A stretch of DNA of 11,286 nucleotides from an uncultured Clostridia bacterium (GTDB lineage Bacteria > Bacillota > Clostridia > Christensenellales > UBA1242), in assembly GCA_944377765.1 (NCBI GenBank), contig CALWFX010000072.1:1-11286 (forward strand), read 5' to 3'. The number at the start of each line of letters is the position of its first letter. Position 1 is the stretch's first letter. A program made the translations under genes and the position numbers. Shown here one piece after another: positions 1-7,236 of this stretch. The notes under the pieces are model-generated. The model saw only the letters and a program-made list of their open reading frames with translations. It was not told the origin of the DNA and did no database searches.

Positions 1-35
1 TGAACTTTATTAGTCAAAACATTAAATGCTGATGT

Positions 36-500
36 CTAAAATATACCCAAAAGTCCAACAATATAATAAATCAATCCAACAAGAGCAGATGAAACAACTC
101 CAAAAACAATAACAGGTCCAGCAATTGTAAACATCTTTACACAAATTCCATAAATAATTCCTTCACTTTTAAATTCAACTGAAGGGCTTGTGATTGAATT
201 TGAAAATCCTGTTATTGGCACAATTGAACCACCACCTGCAAATTTACCAATTTTATCATAAACACCAATGCCAGTTAAAAATGCAGCAATAAAAATTAAA
301 GTGATAAGTGTATAAGCCCAAGCAGTTTGCTCTGATAAACTTGGAACAAAAAATAAAATTAAGTCGTTAATACCTTGTCCAATTAAACATATAACACCAC
401 CCACCCAAAAAGAATTAAAAAGGGTTGGCCAAGCCTTTGTTTTTGGGACTTTTGCACTTACATATTTATTGTAAGCCTTAATTCTTTTTTCATCAATCAT
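36..500 (-). CDS. spoVAC: Stage V sporulation protein AC (SpoVAC)
   Basis: A 154-residue membrane protein of the SpoVA family. In spore-formers these proteins sit in the inner spore membrane and help move dipicolinic acid and its calcium salt into the forespore and out again at germination. The family is recognised from the stretch around residues 88-125: a glycine-rich GKFAGGGSIVPITGF segment, then SNSITSP, then EFKSEGI and KMFTIAGPVIVFG. Hydrophobic segments lie near residues 30-50, 60-80 and 120-150. The chosen ATG (498-500) has AAGGAG at 508-513, seven bases upstream. The frame stays open 20 codons further upstream, but that extension has no ribosome binding site. The length is normal for SpoVAC. 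spoVAD and spoVAE usually follow; here that direction runs off the window edge after 35 bases. No clear forespore (sigma-F/G) promoter was found. The family call is firm; the role is inferred from the family. Confidence 0.93.
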   Translation of the reverse strand: MIDEKRIKAYNKYVSAKVPKTKAWPTLFNSFWVGGVICLIGQGINDLILFFVPSLSEQTAWAYTLITLIFIAAFLTGIGVYDKIGKFAGGGSIVPITGFSNSITSPSVEFKSEGIIYGICVKMFTIAGPVIVFGVVSSALVGLIYYIVGLLGIF

Positions 501-593
501 ACAAAAACTCCTTAAAATATTTTGTCCATTAAAAAAATAAATAAACAAATAAATAAGCATAATTTATTATTTTCCGCTCAAACTAATTTTGAA

Positions 594-599
594 AAGGAG
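594..599 (+). promoter_or_regulatory. Ribosome binding site deciding the lipoprotein start
   Basis: AAGGAG lies six bases before the ATG at 606. It fixes the start there rather than at the in-frame ATG at 522, and so places the signal peptide and lipobox at the true N-terminus. Confidence 0.85.
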
Positions 600-605
600 A
601 AAATT

Positions 606-1922
606 ATGAAAGGAAAAATATTAATAAGTGGATTATCATTAGCATTATGTGTCACCACCCTTGCTGGATGTGGAAATCAAAGTGAAACAGCAGCGGTAAC
701 AAATCTTGCAAACCAACTTGATAAAACAAACAATTCAATTGCCAGTGTAAAGCAAATATCAGACACCGACCTTGATGTCACACAAGAAATGATAGATAAA
801 ATTGCCACCGAAAAAAATAATGATAGTTTAAATAGGAACATATCAATAGCAAAAAATGCTCTTTTAACTGAACAATTTTATAAAAATAATGTTTTATACG
901 AAACTGCTAAAATTAAAAGATTTCTTTCAAAAGAAGAAGTAAAGTTGGCAAAAAATCAAATTTCCGCTATCAAAGATTTAACAGCCAGTCTTTCAAAATA
1001 CAATAATAGCGTTGCATATTCTGGTAATGAATTTAATTCAACATACCGAAATTATAATAATATGAAGAAAAATGCCAACAAAAACACCGAAAGAGTTAAT
1101 GCAAAACTCAATAAACTTGCTTGCAATTCAAATGCAAGATGCTCTTATTATGAAAACTTACTAAACACCCTTAGGCAAGTGGAAGATGTGCTTGGAATTC
1201 CAAATTATCTTCCTAAAAATGAAGAAAATCAACCTGATATAAATGAAAACAACAATAATTCAGAAGTTGAAAATGAAACACAAGAAATTATTGACAATGT
1301 CAATGATAACTTAAAACAAAATGAAAATGTTGAAGTTGATGAAAATAAAAATAAAGAAGACACAAAAAAAAGTATCAAAAATATTGACACCTTTGAAAAT
1401 AACACTCCTAAAAAAGTAAAGAACGAAAATGCAAACAATCAAATACCTAACAATATAAACTATACCAATCAACCATATAACAATGGTTACTATAATGCCA
1501 TAGGTAACCGCCACACTCTTAACCCAAACCGCAACACAGACACTTATGGACCAACAAGAAGAAATATTGACACCTTTAGAAATGATTACAACTACAATAA
1601 TGGCATTTACAATGGAAACATAATAAATGGCGGAATGTATGGGAATAATGGTATAATCCCAAACTCAAACAACATGAATAGAATTAATTATCCACTAGCC
1701 AGCACAACAGAAGTTAAAGAAGATGAAAAAATTCAACCAGAAAAAAGACTGGAAGAATTTGAAAACAAAATGGAAGAAATGAAGATTAAAAACATTAACC
1801 AAACTGAAGAAAAAAATATTGAAATAATTGATGATAACGAAGAAAGAGTGGTTGCACAAGAAAATGTATTAAATAATCAGCAAGAAACACAATCTGACAA
1901 CAAAACAACCAATAATAATTAG
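606..1922 (+). CDS. Asparagine-rich lipoprotein of unknown function
   Basis: A 438-residue predicted lipoprotein that I do not recognise as a named family. A lipoprotein signal peptide ends in the lipobox LAGC, with the lipidated cysteine at residue 22. Residues 25-200 are helix-prone, with KTNNSIASVKQISDTDLD near the start and a cysteine pair at 173 and 179 that could form a disulfide. From about 200 to 438 the chain is low-complexity, rich in Asn, Glu, Lys and Tyr, and contains three short repeats: NIDTF at 259-263, NTDTY at 310-314 and NIDTF at 320-324. A Gly/Asn/Tyr-rich patch at 327-362 precedes a charged, probably coiled-coil stretch at 370-420. The ATG at 606 has AAGGAG at 594-599, six bases upstream; an in-frame ATG at 522 would bury the signal peptide and has no such site. 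It is divergent from spoVAC across 105 bases, with no convincing promoter seen. A link to sporulation rests only on position. Confidence 0.85.
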   Translation: MKGKILISGLSLALCVTTLAGCGNQSETAAVTNLANQLDKTNNSIASVKQISDTDLDVTQEMIDKIATEKNNDSLNRNISIAKNALLTEQFYKNNVLYETAKIKRFLSKEEVKLAKNQISAIKDLTASLSKYNNSVAYSGNEFNSTYRNYNNMKKNANKNTERVNAKLNKLACNSNARCSYYENLLNTLRQVEDVLGIPNYLPKNEENQPDINENNNNSEVENETQEIIDNVNDNLKQNENVEVDENKNKEDTKKSIKNIDTFENNTPKKVKNENANNQIPNNINYTNQPYNNGYYNAIGNRHTLNPNRNTDTYGPTRRNIDTFRNDYNYNNGIYNGNIINGGMYGNNGIIPNSNNMNRINYPLASTTEVKEDEKIQPEKRLEEFENKMEEMKIKNINQTEEKNIEIIDDNEERVVAQENVLNNQQETQSDNKTTNNN

Positions 1923-1927
1923 ATTAT

Positions 1928-1960
1928 AAAAAAACTTTATCAAAATTGATAAAGTTTTTT
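1928..1960. terminator. Bidirectional rho-independent terminator between lipoprotein gene and lemA
   Basis: CTTTATCA at 1935-1942 pairs with TGATAAAG at 1947-1954 around a four-base loop. The stem is flanked by seven A on the left and six T on the right, so either strand gives a hairpin plus U tract. It lies between two converging genes, six bases after one stop codon and five bases from the other gene's end, and can serve both. Confidence 0.85.
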
Positions 1961-1964
1961 ATTA

Positions 1965-2549
1965 TTAATTTCCAAAATCAACTTTTGGTGCAACTCTTTC
2001 TTCAACATTTTCAATTTCAAAAAGAACTTTCTTTTCAAATTTGAACCATTTTGCAATGATATTTGAAGGAAATGTTTCTCTTTTAATATTATAAGTTTTA
2101 ACGCATCCATTATAATATTTTCTAGAGTTTGCAATTTCTTCTTCCAAAGTCTTTAATGAATTTTGAAGATCAATGAAATTTTGGTCTGCTTTTAAATTTG
2201 GATAGTTTTCTGAAACAGCAAACAAAGATTTCAATGTGCCAGTAAGCATGTTTTCATACTTTGCTTTTTCTTCAGGAGTATTTGCAGACATACAAGAATA
2301 TCTTGCTTGCATAACCCTTTCAAGAGTTTTTTCTTCATGCTTGGCATAACCTTTAACAGTTTCAACAAGATTTGGAATTAAATCATATCTCTTTTTCATG
2401 TAGACATCCATTGTGGAATACGCTTCATCAGCATTATTTCTAAGTCTAATGAATTTATTGTAAGTTGCAATAATCCAAATGACAATAATTATGCCAACAA
2501 GCAAAATGATCCCTCCCACTACTAAAAGAGCAATTAATCCAGCACTCAT
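1965..2549 (-). CDS. lemA: LemA family membrane protein
   Basis: A 194-residue LemA-family protein, near the usual family length. One N-terminal transmembrane helix (about residues 5-28) is followed by a cytosolic or extracytoplasmic helical bundle. Family hallmarks are visible: YNKFIRLRNNADEAYSTMDV (30-49), KKRYDLIPNLVETVKGYA (52-69), the HEEKTLERVMQAR stretch, and the C-terminal pattern starting FPSNIIAKWF and ending in PKVDF. The biochemical role of LemA is not well established; in many bacteria it is encoded near HtpX proteases or TPM-domain proteins, neither of which is here. The start is supported by AAGGAGG at 2555-2561, five bases upstream. The protease gene upstream ends only 59 bases away with no obvious terminator, so some read-through is possible, but lemA has its own promoter. 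The family call is firm; the function is open. Confidence 0.93.
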   Translation of the reverse strand: MSAGLIALLVVGGIILLVGIIIVIWIIATYNKFIRLRNNADEAYSTMDVYMKKRYDLIPNLVETVKGYAKHEEKTLERVMQARYSCMSANTPEEKAKYENMLTGTLKSLFAVSENYPNLKADQNFIDLQNSLKTLEEEIANSRKYYNGCVKTYNIKRETFPSNIIAKWFKFEKKVLFEIENVEERVAPKVDFGN

Positions 2550-2575
2550 TCTTACCTCCTTTATTAATTTAGATA

Positions 2576-2604
2576 ATTATATCATATAAAATGAAAAATC
2601 AAAA
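2576..2604 (-). promoter_or_regulatory. Promoter of lemA, extended -10
   Basis: On the minus strand a perfect TATAAT (2576-2581) is preceded by TG plus one base, an extended -10 element. A weak -35, TTTTGA, lies 17 bases upstream at 2599-2604. The predicted start near 2569 gives a leader of about 20 bases that carries the ribosome binding site. Confidence 0.65.
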
Positions 2605-2608
2605 ATAT

Positions 2609-5600
2609 TTATACATGTTTTTTATAATTATTTTTCTTTTTTCTAACAAAATATAAAATTGTTTTGCTAACAATCAAAATCAAAGCAATTCCCAAGAAAA
2701 CAGAGAAGAAAATAATTATTGTAAGTTCATTATCTCCAAAAACACTTGAAGAAATAGGTTCAAAAGTTACAAGAATATTTAAATCTTCAGTTATATTTTC
2801 AAGTGAAATTGTGTTATCGCTATTCACAACTGTTTCTTTGCCATTAACCAAAACTTTTGCAATTTTATATCCATTTTCAGGTGTGATATTAATGATTTTA
2901 TCTTCGCCATAGCCAACTTCATGCAAATTACCTTGCGAACTTACCACCCCACCATTGCCATAGTTTATGTTAATCATAAGTTTGCTTTTTTCTGCTTCAA
3001 CAACAATTTCATAATCTTGTAAAATATCTTCAATTGTGAATGTTTGTTCAATAAATTGCCTTACTCCATTAATTTTGATTAAATTAATTTCATAGCCTTC
3101 ATCACAAACAATGGTAAATGATAAATCATTTTTTCTTTGAATGGAAATTTCATTTGGTTGTTCAACGCCATCAACTAAAATGTGAACACCACTAGACAAA
3201 GTAAACTTAATATTAAAATATTCAATCTCTGCTGTTTCGCAAGAAATGTTAACATCATTTGTTACATTGCTTAAAGAAAACTTACTGCTTTCCTTAACAA
3301 CACCATCAACTTCAATTTGGTCAACCATATAACTTGTTTTTGGCAAAACTTCTATTTCATAATCAATTCCGCTGTAAAGTTTGAAATCTTCGTCTGCAAG
3401 TTGACCATCAACATAAACTTCATAATTTTCGCCTTCAAGGTTTAATAAATATGAAGTTTGATTTTCTGGAAAAACAACAATTTCAACTGTATTTGAAATA
3501 TATTCATTGCCATAATAGTCAGTTACATACAATGTAAATTCATATTTGCCAACATCCAAATCTGCAAGAATCATAGTAATTTCTTGTTTGTATTCATCAA
3601 TTTCTTGAGTATTATAGTCTAATTCTAAAATATTATTTTCATCATTTACATTGATACAGCGATAACTCATATCACTTATATATCCGCCATAAACTTGATA
3701 AACAAGGTTTTCTTGTTCATTCGTTTTAAACACTTTTCTGGTTGCAGATTCATTTGTCAATTGCACTCTTAAATCAACAATTTCGTCTGAATATTCTTCA
3801 TAAAGACTATCAAACATCGTGTCAAGATAAGTAATAATTTTACCAGCATGAAAATCTGACATAACTCCAAAATAGTTGACATTGCCACTTAGTTGCAAAG
3901 TAGCTAAATTTAACCCATCAAAGGCACCGTCTTGCACACTATAACAATTTGGAATAATAAGTTCATTGATATTTGAGCAACCTTTAAAAGCATATTTATT
4001 AATTAAACCAACATAGCTTAAATCAATGTTTGTTAAAGATTTGCAATCTCTAAATGCTTCAACACCAACTTCTAAAGCGATTGGGAAATAAATTTCCATT
4101 AAATTTGAACAATTTGTGAAACTATAGTTATCAATAATTCTAACACACTGTCCGCTAATTGTTTTTAAAGTTTGCAAATTATAGAATGCATGCTCGCTTA
4201 TTTCAGAACAAGTGTTTGGAAGTGTAACATTTTCCACCTGACTACCGCTAAATGCTAAATCTCCAATTTTTGATATAGATATTCCATTAACAACAGACTT
4301 AATATTTAAAGTTGTAAGTTCACCTTTATACTTTGTTATTGTTCCCCCACCAAAAATGCCATTATAGGAAACTTCAAAATTACTATCTAAGTCGATATTA
4401 TCAAAGTAATAAGTAAATTCTGAAATAGAACTTTTTCCAACCACACCAACATCAGAATATGCATACGCGATTGCACATACTTTTGTTGTTTCTGAAATTT
4501 TAATAGGTTCTGTATATTTATAGGAATTTGCAGAAGGTGTTGTTTCATCCAAAGTATAGTAAATTTCATAGTCGTATTGAGAGTCATAAGTTAATGTTAA
4601 ATAAAACTCACTTTCATGGTTCTTTTCTTGATTGCTAAACTGCACTTCTCCGTAAGTAACCACACCAAATTCAGATAATGTAATGCAACCATATCCATAA
4701 TACTTATCTTTTCCAACAGTCCCTAAATCTTGAGCGTGGTCAATAAGTTCATTAACTAACTCATCATTGCTCTTTTTGGCATTAGATGGTGTTGAAAACA
4801 ATAAAGCAAAAACTGCTGTTACATGCGGTGCTGCCATTGATGTTCCACTAAGTGGCTCATAGTCGTTATAATCTATCTTTCCACCTGAAATCACCTTTCT
4901 ATAAGAACTTACAACGCTTGTTCCCGGTGCACAAAAATCAACATGGCTACCTGTGTTTGAATAACTTGCCAATCGCATATCAGAATTAAGAGCAGAAACA
5001 ACAATTGCATTATCAACATTTGCAGGACAATTTGCACTTGTGTCAAAAGAACTATTTCCCGCTGCCACAACAGACAAAATTCCTTTATTATACGCAGTGT
5101 TAACAGCATTTGTTAAAGAGTCATTTCTAACAGGTGAGCCATCTTCACTTTCCACTCCCAAACTCATATTCATAACACGAATATTTAAAGGTGTGTCAAT
5201 ATATTGTTCTTCACCATCAACCACCATTGCGATTTCACCATTTAAATACAACACATAATTAATGGCATTAACAATCATAGAAACTGTTCCCTTACCATTC
5301 TGTTTTAACACTTTTAAAGGAACAATTTTAACATTGTCTTTTGTTTGGTCTGCAATAATACCTGATGTATGACTTCCATGTCCGCTATAATCTTCAAATA
5401 GATATTTTTCTTTACCATTAAGTCCATCCGCATCCCCAGTGAAGTCTTTGCCATACTCAAAAGCAATTCTATCTTTTAAAAGTTCGTGTTGTGTGTTAAC
5501 ACCACTATCCAAAACCGCAACATAAACTGTTGGTAAATCACTTGTGCTTTCAATTAAATCAAGGTATGCATTATATTCATCAACACCAGTTTCAACTGCT

Positions 5601-6238
5601 CCCCAAGAAAGATAGCCATTATACAATGTTCCAGTATAGGACTCATGCCCTGTTGCAACAATAACATCATCATATCCAACACTTTCAACATAAGGCAAAT
5701 TTTTATAATAGTTATATGCTTCTTCAGTTGCTTCGCGAGAAGTATATTGATATATATGCCACCCCTGACCTTCTGCGTAATAATCAGTTTTATAACTTTC
5801 TAATTGTCCTTCATAATAAACAATAATACGATTTGTGTAATCATTTTGCTTTAAAACAATTTCATCTTCATTTTCTGTTATCTCATATTCTTCTTCCAAT
5901 GAAGATAACTCCACCAAACTTTCATTTGAAGCCGAATTTGCACTAGCCGACATAGTTTTAATTTCGTTATCATCACTATTTAAAGAAAGGTATTTTTCTC
6001 CTTCCACTTCAACAATATCATCTTTACTTACAACAATTTCTTCGCCATTTTGAATATCTCCAAACTGTTCATAAATTTTGTTTAAACCTTCTTGTAAATC
6101 AACAAAAGTGCCCAAATTTACAGTGTTTTCAGCCAAAGTAAAATAATTGTTTAAGTTAACAGTTCCCAAACAAAAAGTTATACAAAATATAAAAATAAAA
6201 AGACTTATAATCTTATTAGATTTCTTTAAATTACTCAT
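2609..6238 (-). CDS. Membrane-anchored subtilisin-like (S8) surface protease with LRR and beta repeats
   Basis: A 1209-residue secreted serine protease. Domains in order: signal peptide (1 to about 36); an acidic spacer; an I9-like prodomain (about 135-197); and the S8 domain (about 235-520). The S8 domain has Asp244 in VLDSG, His287 in HGSHTSG, oxyanion Asn395 in AAGNSS and Ser467 in GTSMAAPH, so the triad is complete. Next come a chitobiase/hexosaminidase-C-terminal-like domain (about 545-612, YYTLDETTP), about six BspA-type leucine-rich repeats of 22-23 residues (about 655-785), an Ig-like stretch (about 820-925), three tandem beta repeats (about 930-1162), and a transmembrane helix (about 1172-1197) before a lysine-rich tail. 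It should face outwards and be held by the C-terminal helix, since no LPXTG motif is seen. The substrate is unknown; the add-on modules suggest binding to surfaces, glycans or host protein. The ATG has no Shine-Dalgarno sequence, but a later start would remove the signal peptide. Confidence 0.92.
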   Translation of the reverse strand: MSNLKKSNKIISLFIFIFCITFCLGTVNLNNYFTLAENTVNLGTFVDLQEGLNKIYEQFGDIQNGEEIVVSKDDIVEVEGEKYLSLNSDDNEIKTMSASANSASNESLVELSSLEEEYEITENEDEIVLKQNDYTNRIIVYYEGQLESYKTDYYAEGQGWHIYQYTSREATEEAYNYYKNLPYVESVGYDDVIVATGHESYTGTLYNGYLSWGAVETGVDEYNAYLDLIESTSDLPTVYVAVLDSGVNTQHELLKDRIAFEYGKDFTGDADGLNGKEKYLFEDYSGHGSHTSGIIADQTKDNVKIVPLKVLKQNGKGTVSMIVNAINYVLYLNGEIAMVVDGEEQYIDTPLNIRVMNMSLGVESEDGSPVRNDSLTNAVNTAYNKGILSVVAAGNSSFDTSANCPANVDNAIVVSALNSDMRLASYSNTGSHVDFCAPGTSVVSSYRKVISGGKIDYNDYEPLSGTSMAAPHVTAVFALLFSTPSNAKKSNDELVNELIDHAQDLGTVGKDKYYGYGCITLSEFGVVTYGEVQFSNQEKNHESEFYLTLTYDSQYDYEIYYTLDETTPSANSYKYTEPIKISETTKVCAIAYAYSDVGVVGKSSISEFTYYFDNIDLDSNFEVSYNGIFGGGTITKYKGELTTLNIKSVVNGISISKIGDLAFSGSQVENVTLPNTCSEISEHAFYNLQTLKTISGQCVRIIDNYSFTNCSNLMEIYFPIALEVGVEAFRDCKSLTNIDLSYVGLINKYAFKGCSNINELIIPNCYSVQDGAFDGLNLATLQLSGNVNYFGVMSDFHAGKIITYLDTMFDSLYEEYSDEIVDLRVQLTNESATRKVFKTNEQENLVYQVYGGYISDMSYRCINVNDENNILELDYNTQEIDEYKQEITMILADLDVGKYEFTLYVTDYYGNEYISNTVEIVVFPENQTSYLLNLEGENYEVYVDGQLADEDFKLYSGIDYEIEVLPKTSYMVDQIEVDGVVKESSKFSLSNVTNDVNISCETAEIEYFNIKFTLSSGVHILVDGVEQPNEISIQRKNDLSFTIVCDEGYEINLIKINGVRQFIEQTFTIEDILQDYEIVVEAEKSKLMININYGNGGVVSSQGNLHEVGYGEDKIINITPENGYKIAKVLVNGKETVVNSDNTISLENITEDLNILVTFEPISSSVFGDNELTIIIFFSVFLGIALILIVSKTILYFVRKKKNNYKKHV

Positions 6239-6244
6239 ATAAAT

Positions 6245-6274
6245 AGTATATCACTATATATTAAAAAAAATCAA
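6245..6274 (-). promoter_or_regulatory. Promoter of the protease gene, predicted to give a leaderless mRNA
   Basis: Minus strand: TTGATT (6269-6274), an 18-base spacer, then TATACT (6245-6250) preceded by TG plus one base. Only six bases separate the -10 box from the ATG at 6238, so transcription would begin at or next to the A of the start codon. No AGGAG-like sequence lies in between. Confidence 0.6.
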
Positions 6275-6389
6275 ATAAATTGACAAATAAAAGCCAATTA
6301 AAATTTTGTAAGAATAAATTGTATATTAAATTGATAACATGAATAAATAAAAATTAAGAGAAAAAATTTGAAAAACTTGCGTAAAAATG

Positions 6390-6418
6390 TTGACTTTTAA
6401 ATGATATTTCATTATAAT
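6390..6418 (+). promoter_or_regulatory. Promoter of the tRNA-Leu gene
   Basis: TTGACT at 6390-6395 and a perfect TATAAT at 6413-6418, with a 17-base spacer. The predicted start near 6425 is about 13 bases before the mature tRNA 5' end. It is one of the best sigma-A promoters in the window. Confidence 0.8.
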
Positions 6419-6437
6419 TAGAAAGTCGAATATAAAT

Positions 6438-6519
6438 GCGGGCGTGGCGGAATGGCAGACGCGCATGTTTAAGGGGCATGTTCGAAAGAGTGTGGGTTCA
6501 AGTCCCACCGCCCGCACCA
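6438..6519 (+). tRNA. tRNA-Leu (anticodon AAG)
   Basis: A class II tRNA of 82 bases with encoded CCA (6517-6519). The seven-base-pair acceptor stem is GCGGGCG (6438-6444) with CGCCCGC (6509-6515), and the discriminator is A6516, as usual for leucine. The D-stem is GCG/CGC. The anticodon stem CATGT/GCATG encloses the loop TTAAGGG, placing AAG at 6471-6473. The variable arm (6481-6491) folds as TTC/GAG around a GAAA tetraloop. The T-stem GTGGG/CCCAC encloses TTCAAGT. Together the long variable arm, A73 and anticodon identify leucine, reading CUU. G36-G37 is present, as needed for m1G37. An A at position 34 is uncommon in bacteria outside tRNA-Arg(ACG); see the findings. The gene stands alone with its own promoter and terminator. 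Confidence 0.95.
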
Positions 6520-6542
6520 GATAACTATATATTGACAAGTTT

Positions 6543-6570
6543 AAAAGATAAGAAATTCTTATCTTTTTTT
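6543..6570 (+). terminator. Rho-independent terminator of the tRNA-Leu gene
   Basis: AAAAGATAAG (6543-6552) pairs with CTTATCTTTT (6558-6567) around a five-base loop, and the T run continues to 6570. It lies 23 bases after the CCA end and separates the tRNA from the folA promoter. Confidence 0.85.
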
Positions 6571-6594
6571 ATTTTCTTATTGCAAAAGCATCCC

Positions 6595-6623
6595 TTGACA
6601 AATTTTTTTAATTATTATAAAAT
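6595..6623 (+). promoter_or_regulatory. Promoter of folA
   Basis: A perfect TTGACA at 6595-6600 and TAAAAT at 6618-6623 with a 17-base spacer. The predicted start near 6630 gives a leader of about 28 bases that includes the ribosome binding site. Confidence 0.75.
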
Positions 6624-6657
6624 TTATTTGTAAATTGTTAAAGAAAAGGGAAAGTTT

Positions 6658-7164
6658 ATGTTTTCAATTATTGTTGCTTTTGATAAAAATTTTTGTATTG
6701 GGAAAAATGGAAAAATGCCTTGGCATATCAAGGAAGATTTTAAATGGTTTAAAGAAAAAACAACAAACCATACCATTGTTATGGGCAAAAACACCTTTAA
6801 TTCTATTGGAAAAATACTTCCTAATCGCAAAACAATAATTGTCAGCCACTCGCCTTTTATTGAAGGTGAAAATTGCCACACCATTCAAAATTTTGAGAAA
6901 TTTCTTGAAGATAATAAAGATAATAATGAAGAAATTTTCATTTGTGGTGGTGGAGAAATATACAAAAAGGCTCTTCCTTATGCAAAAAAATTTTACTTAA
7001 CAATTGTTGACACTGAAATTGAAAATGGAGATACATTTTTTCCGAAAATTAACCTAAAAAATTTAAAAAAGGCTTACGAGCAAAAAGTAAACTCCACCCC
7101 GCCTTGCACATTTTATGTTTTTGAAAGAGATAAAATTAAAGAACAAGATAAAACTATTAATTAA
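6658..7164 (+). CDS. folA: Dihydrofolate reductase
   Basis: A 168-residue DHFR, which reduces dihydrofolate to tetrahydrofolate with NADPH in the cytoplasm and feeds thymidylate, purine and glycine metabolism. Visible motifs are IGKNGKMPW (14-22, the Met20-loop region); the active-site acid Asp27 in KEDFKWF, matching E. coli Asp27; VMGKNTFNSIG (41-51, cofactor binding); LPNRKTIIVS; ICGGGEIY (the glycine-rich NADPH loop); and GDTFFP near residue 128. Length is typical of a chromosomal enzyme. The start is supported by AAAGGG ending eight bases before the ATG and by a good promoter. No thyA is next to it, unlike in many genomes, so it looks monocistronic between two terminators. There is no sign of a mobile trimethoprim-resistance cassette. 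The family call is very secure. Confidence 0.97.
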   Translation: MFSIIVAFDKNFCIGKNGKMPWHIKEDFKWFKEKTTNHTIVMGKNTFNSIGKILPNRKTIIVSHSPFIEGENCHTIQNFEKFLEDNKDNNEEIFICGGGEIYKKALPYAKKFYLTIVDTEIENGDTFFPKINLKNLKKAYEQKVNSTPPCTFYVFERDKIKEQDKTIN

Positions 7165-7168
7165 ACAC

Positions 7169-7195
7169 AAAAAGAGTGGAAAATTCCACTCTTTT
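7169..7195. terminator. Bidirectional terminator between folA and valS
   Basis: AAAAGAGTGGAA (7170-7181) pairs with TTCCACTCTTTT (7184-7195). The core is GAGTGGA/TCCACTC, with an A run on the left and a T run on the right. It starts five bases after the folA stop and is 41 bases from the end of converging valS, so it can end both transcripts. Confidence 0.85.
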
Positions 7196-7236
7196 ATCTT
7201 TTATTTAATTATGTTTATATAACTTTAAAGAAATAT

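Noticed and set aside
1..35. Possible start of spoVAD downstream of spoVAC (minus-strand TTG at 15-17)
   Set aside because: spoVAD is expected there, but only five codons fit in the window, there is no ribosome binding site before the TTG, and the nearest ATG (20-22) hits a stop after two codons.
501..605. Sigma-G-like -10 (CATAATT at 558-564) and sigma-A-like elements between spoVAC and the lipoprotein gene
   Set aside because: No matching -35 at the right distance on either strand; the sequence is so AT-rich that partial matches are expected. Promoters for both genes must be near but are not resolved.
2550..2608. Terminator between the protease gene and lemA
   Set aside because: No hairpin with a U tract is visible; only short palindromes such as ACATGT and AAATATTT. 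The space is taken up by the lemA promoter and ribosome binding site.
6280..6310. Perfect plus-strand TTGACA at 6280-6285 as a second tRNA promoter
   Set aside because: There is no -10-like box 16-18 bases downstream, and the promoter at 6390-6418 fits the tRNA far better.
6326..6633. Open frames on both strands across the tRNA, including a plus-strand one reading RACLRGMFERVWVQVPPPAP
   Set aside because: These are translations of the tRNA-Leu gene itself; such arginine/proline-rich peptides are a well-known artefact over tRNAs. No ribosome binding site supports them.
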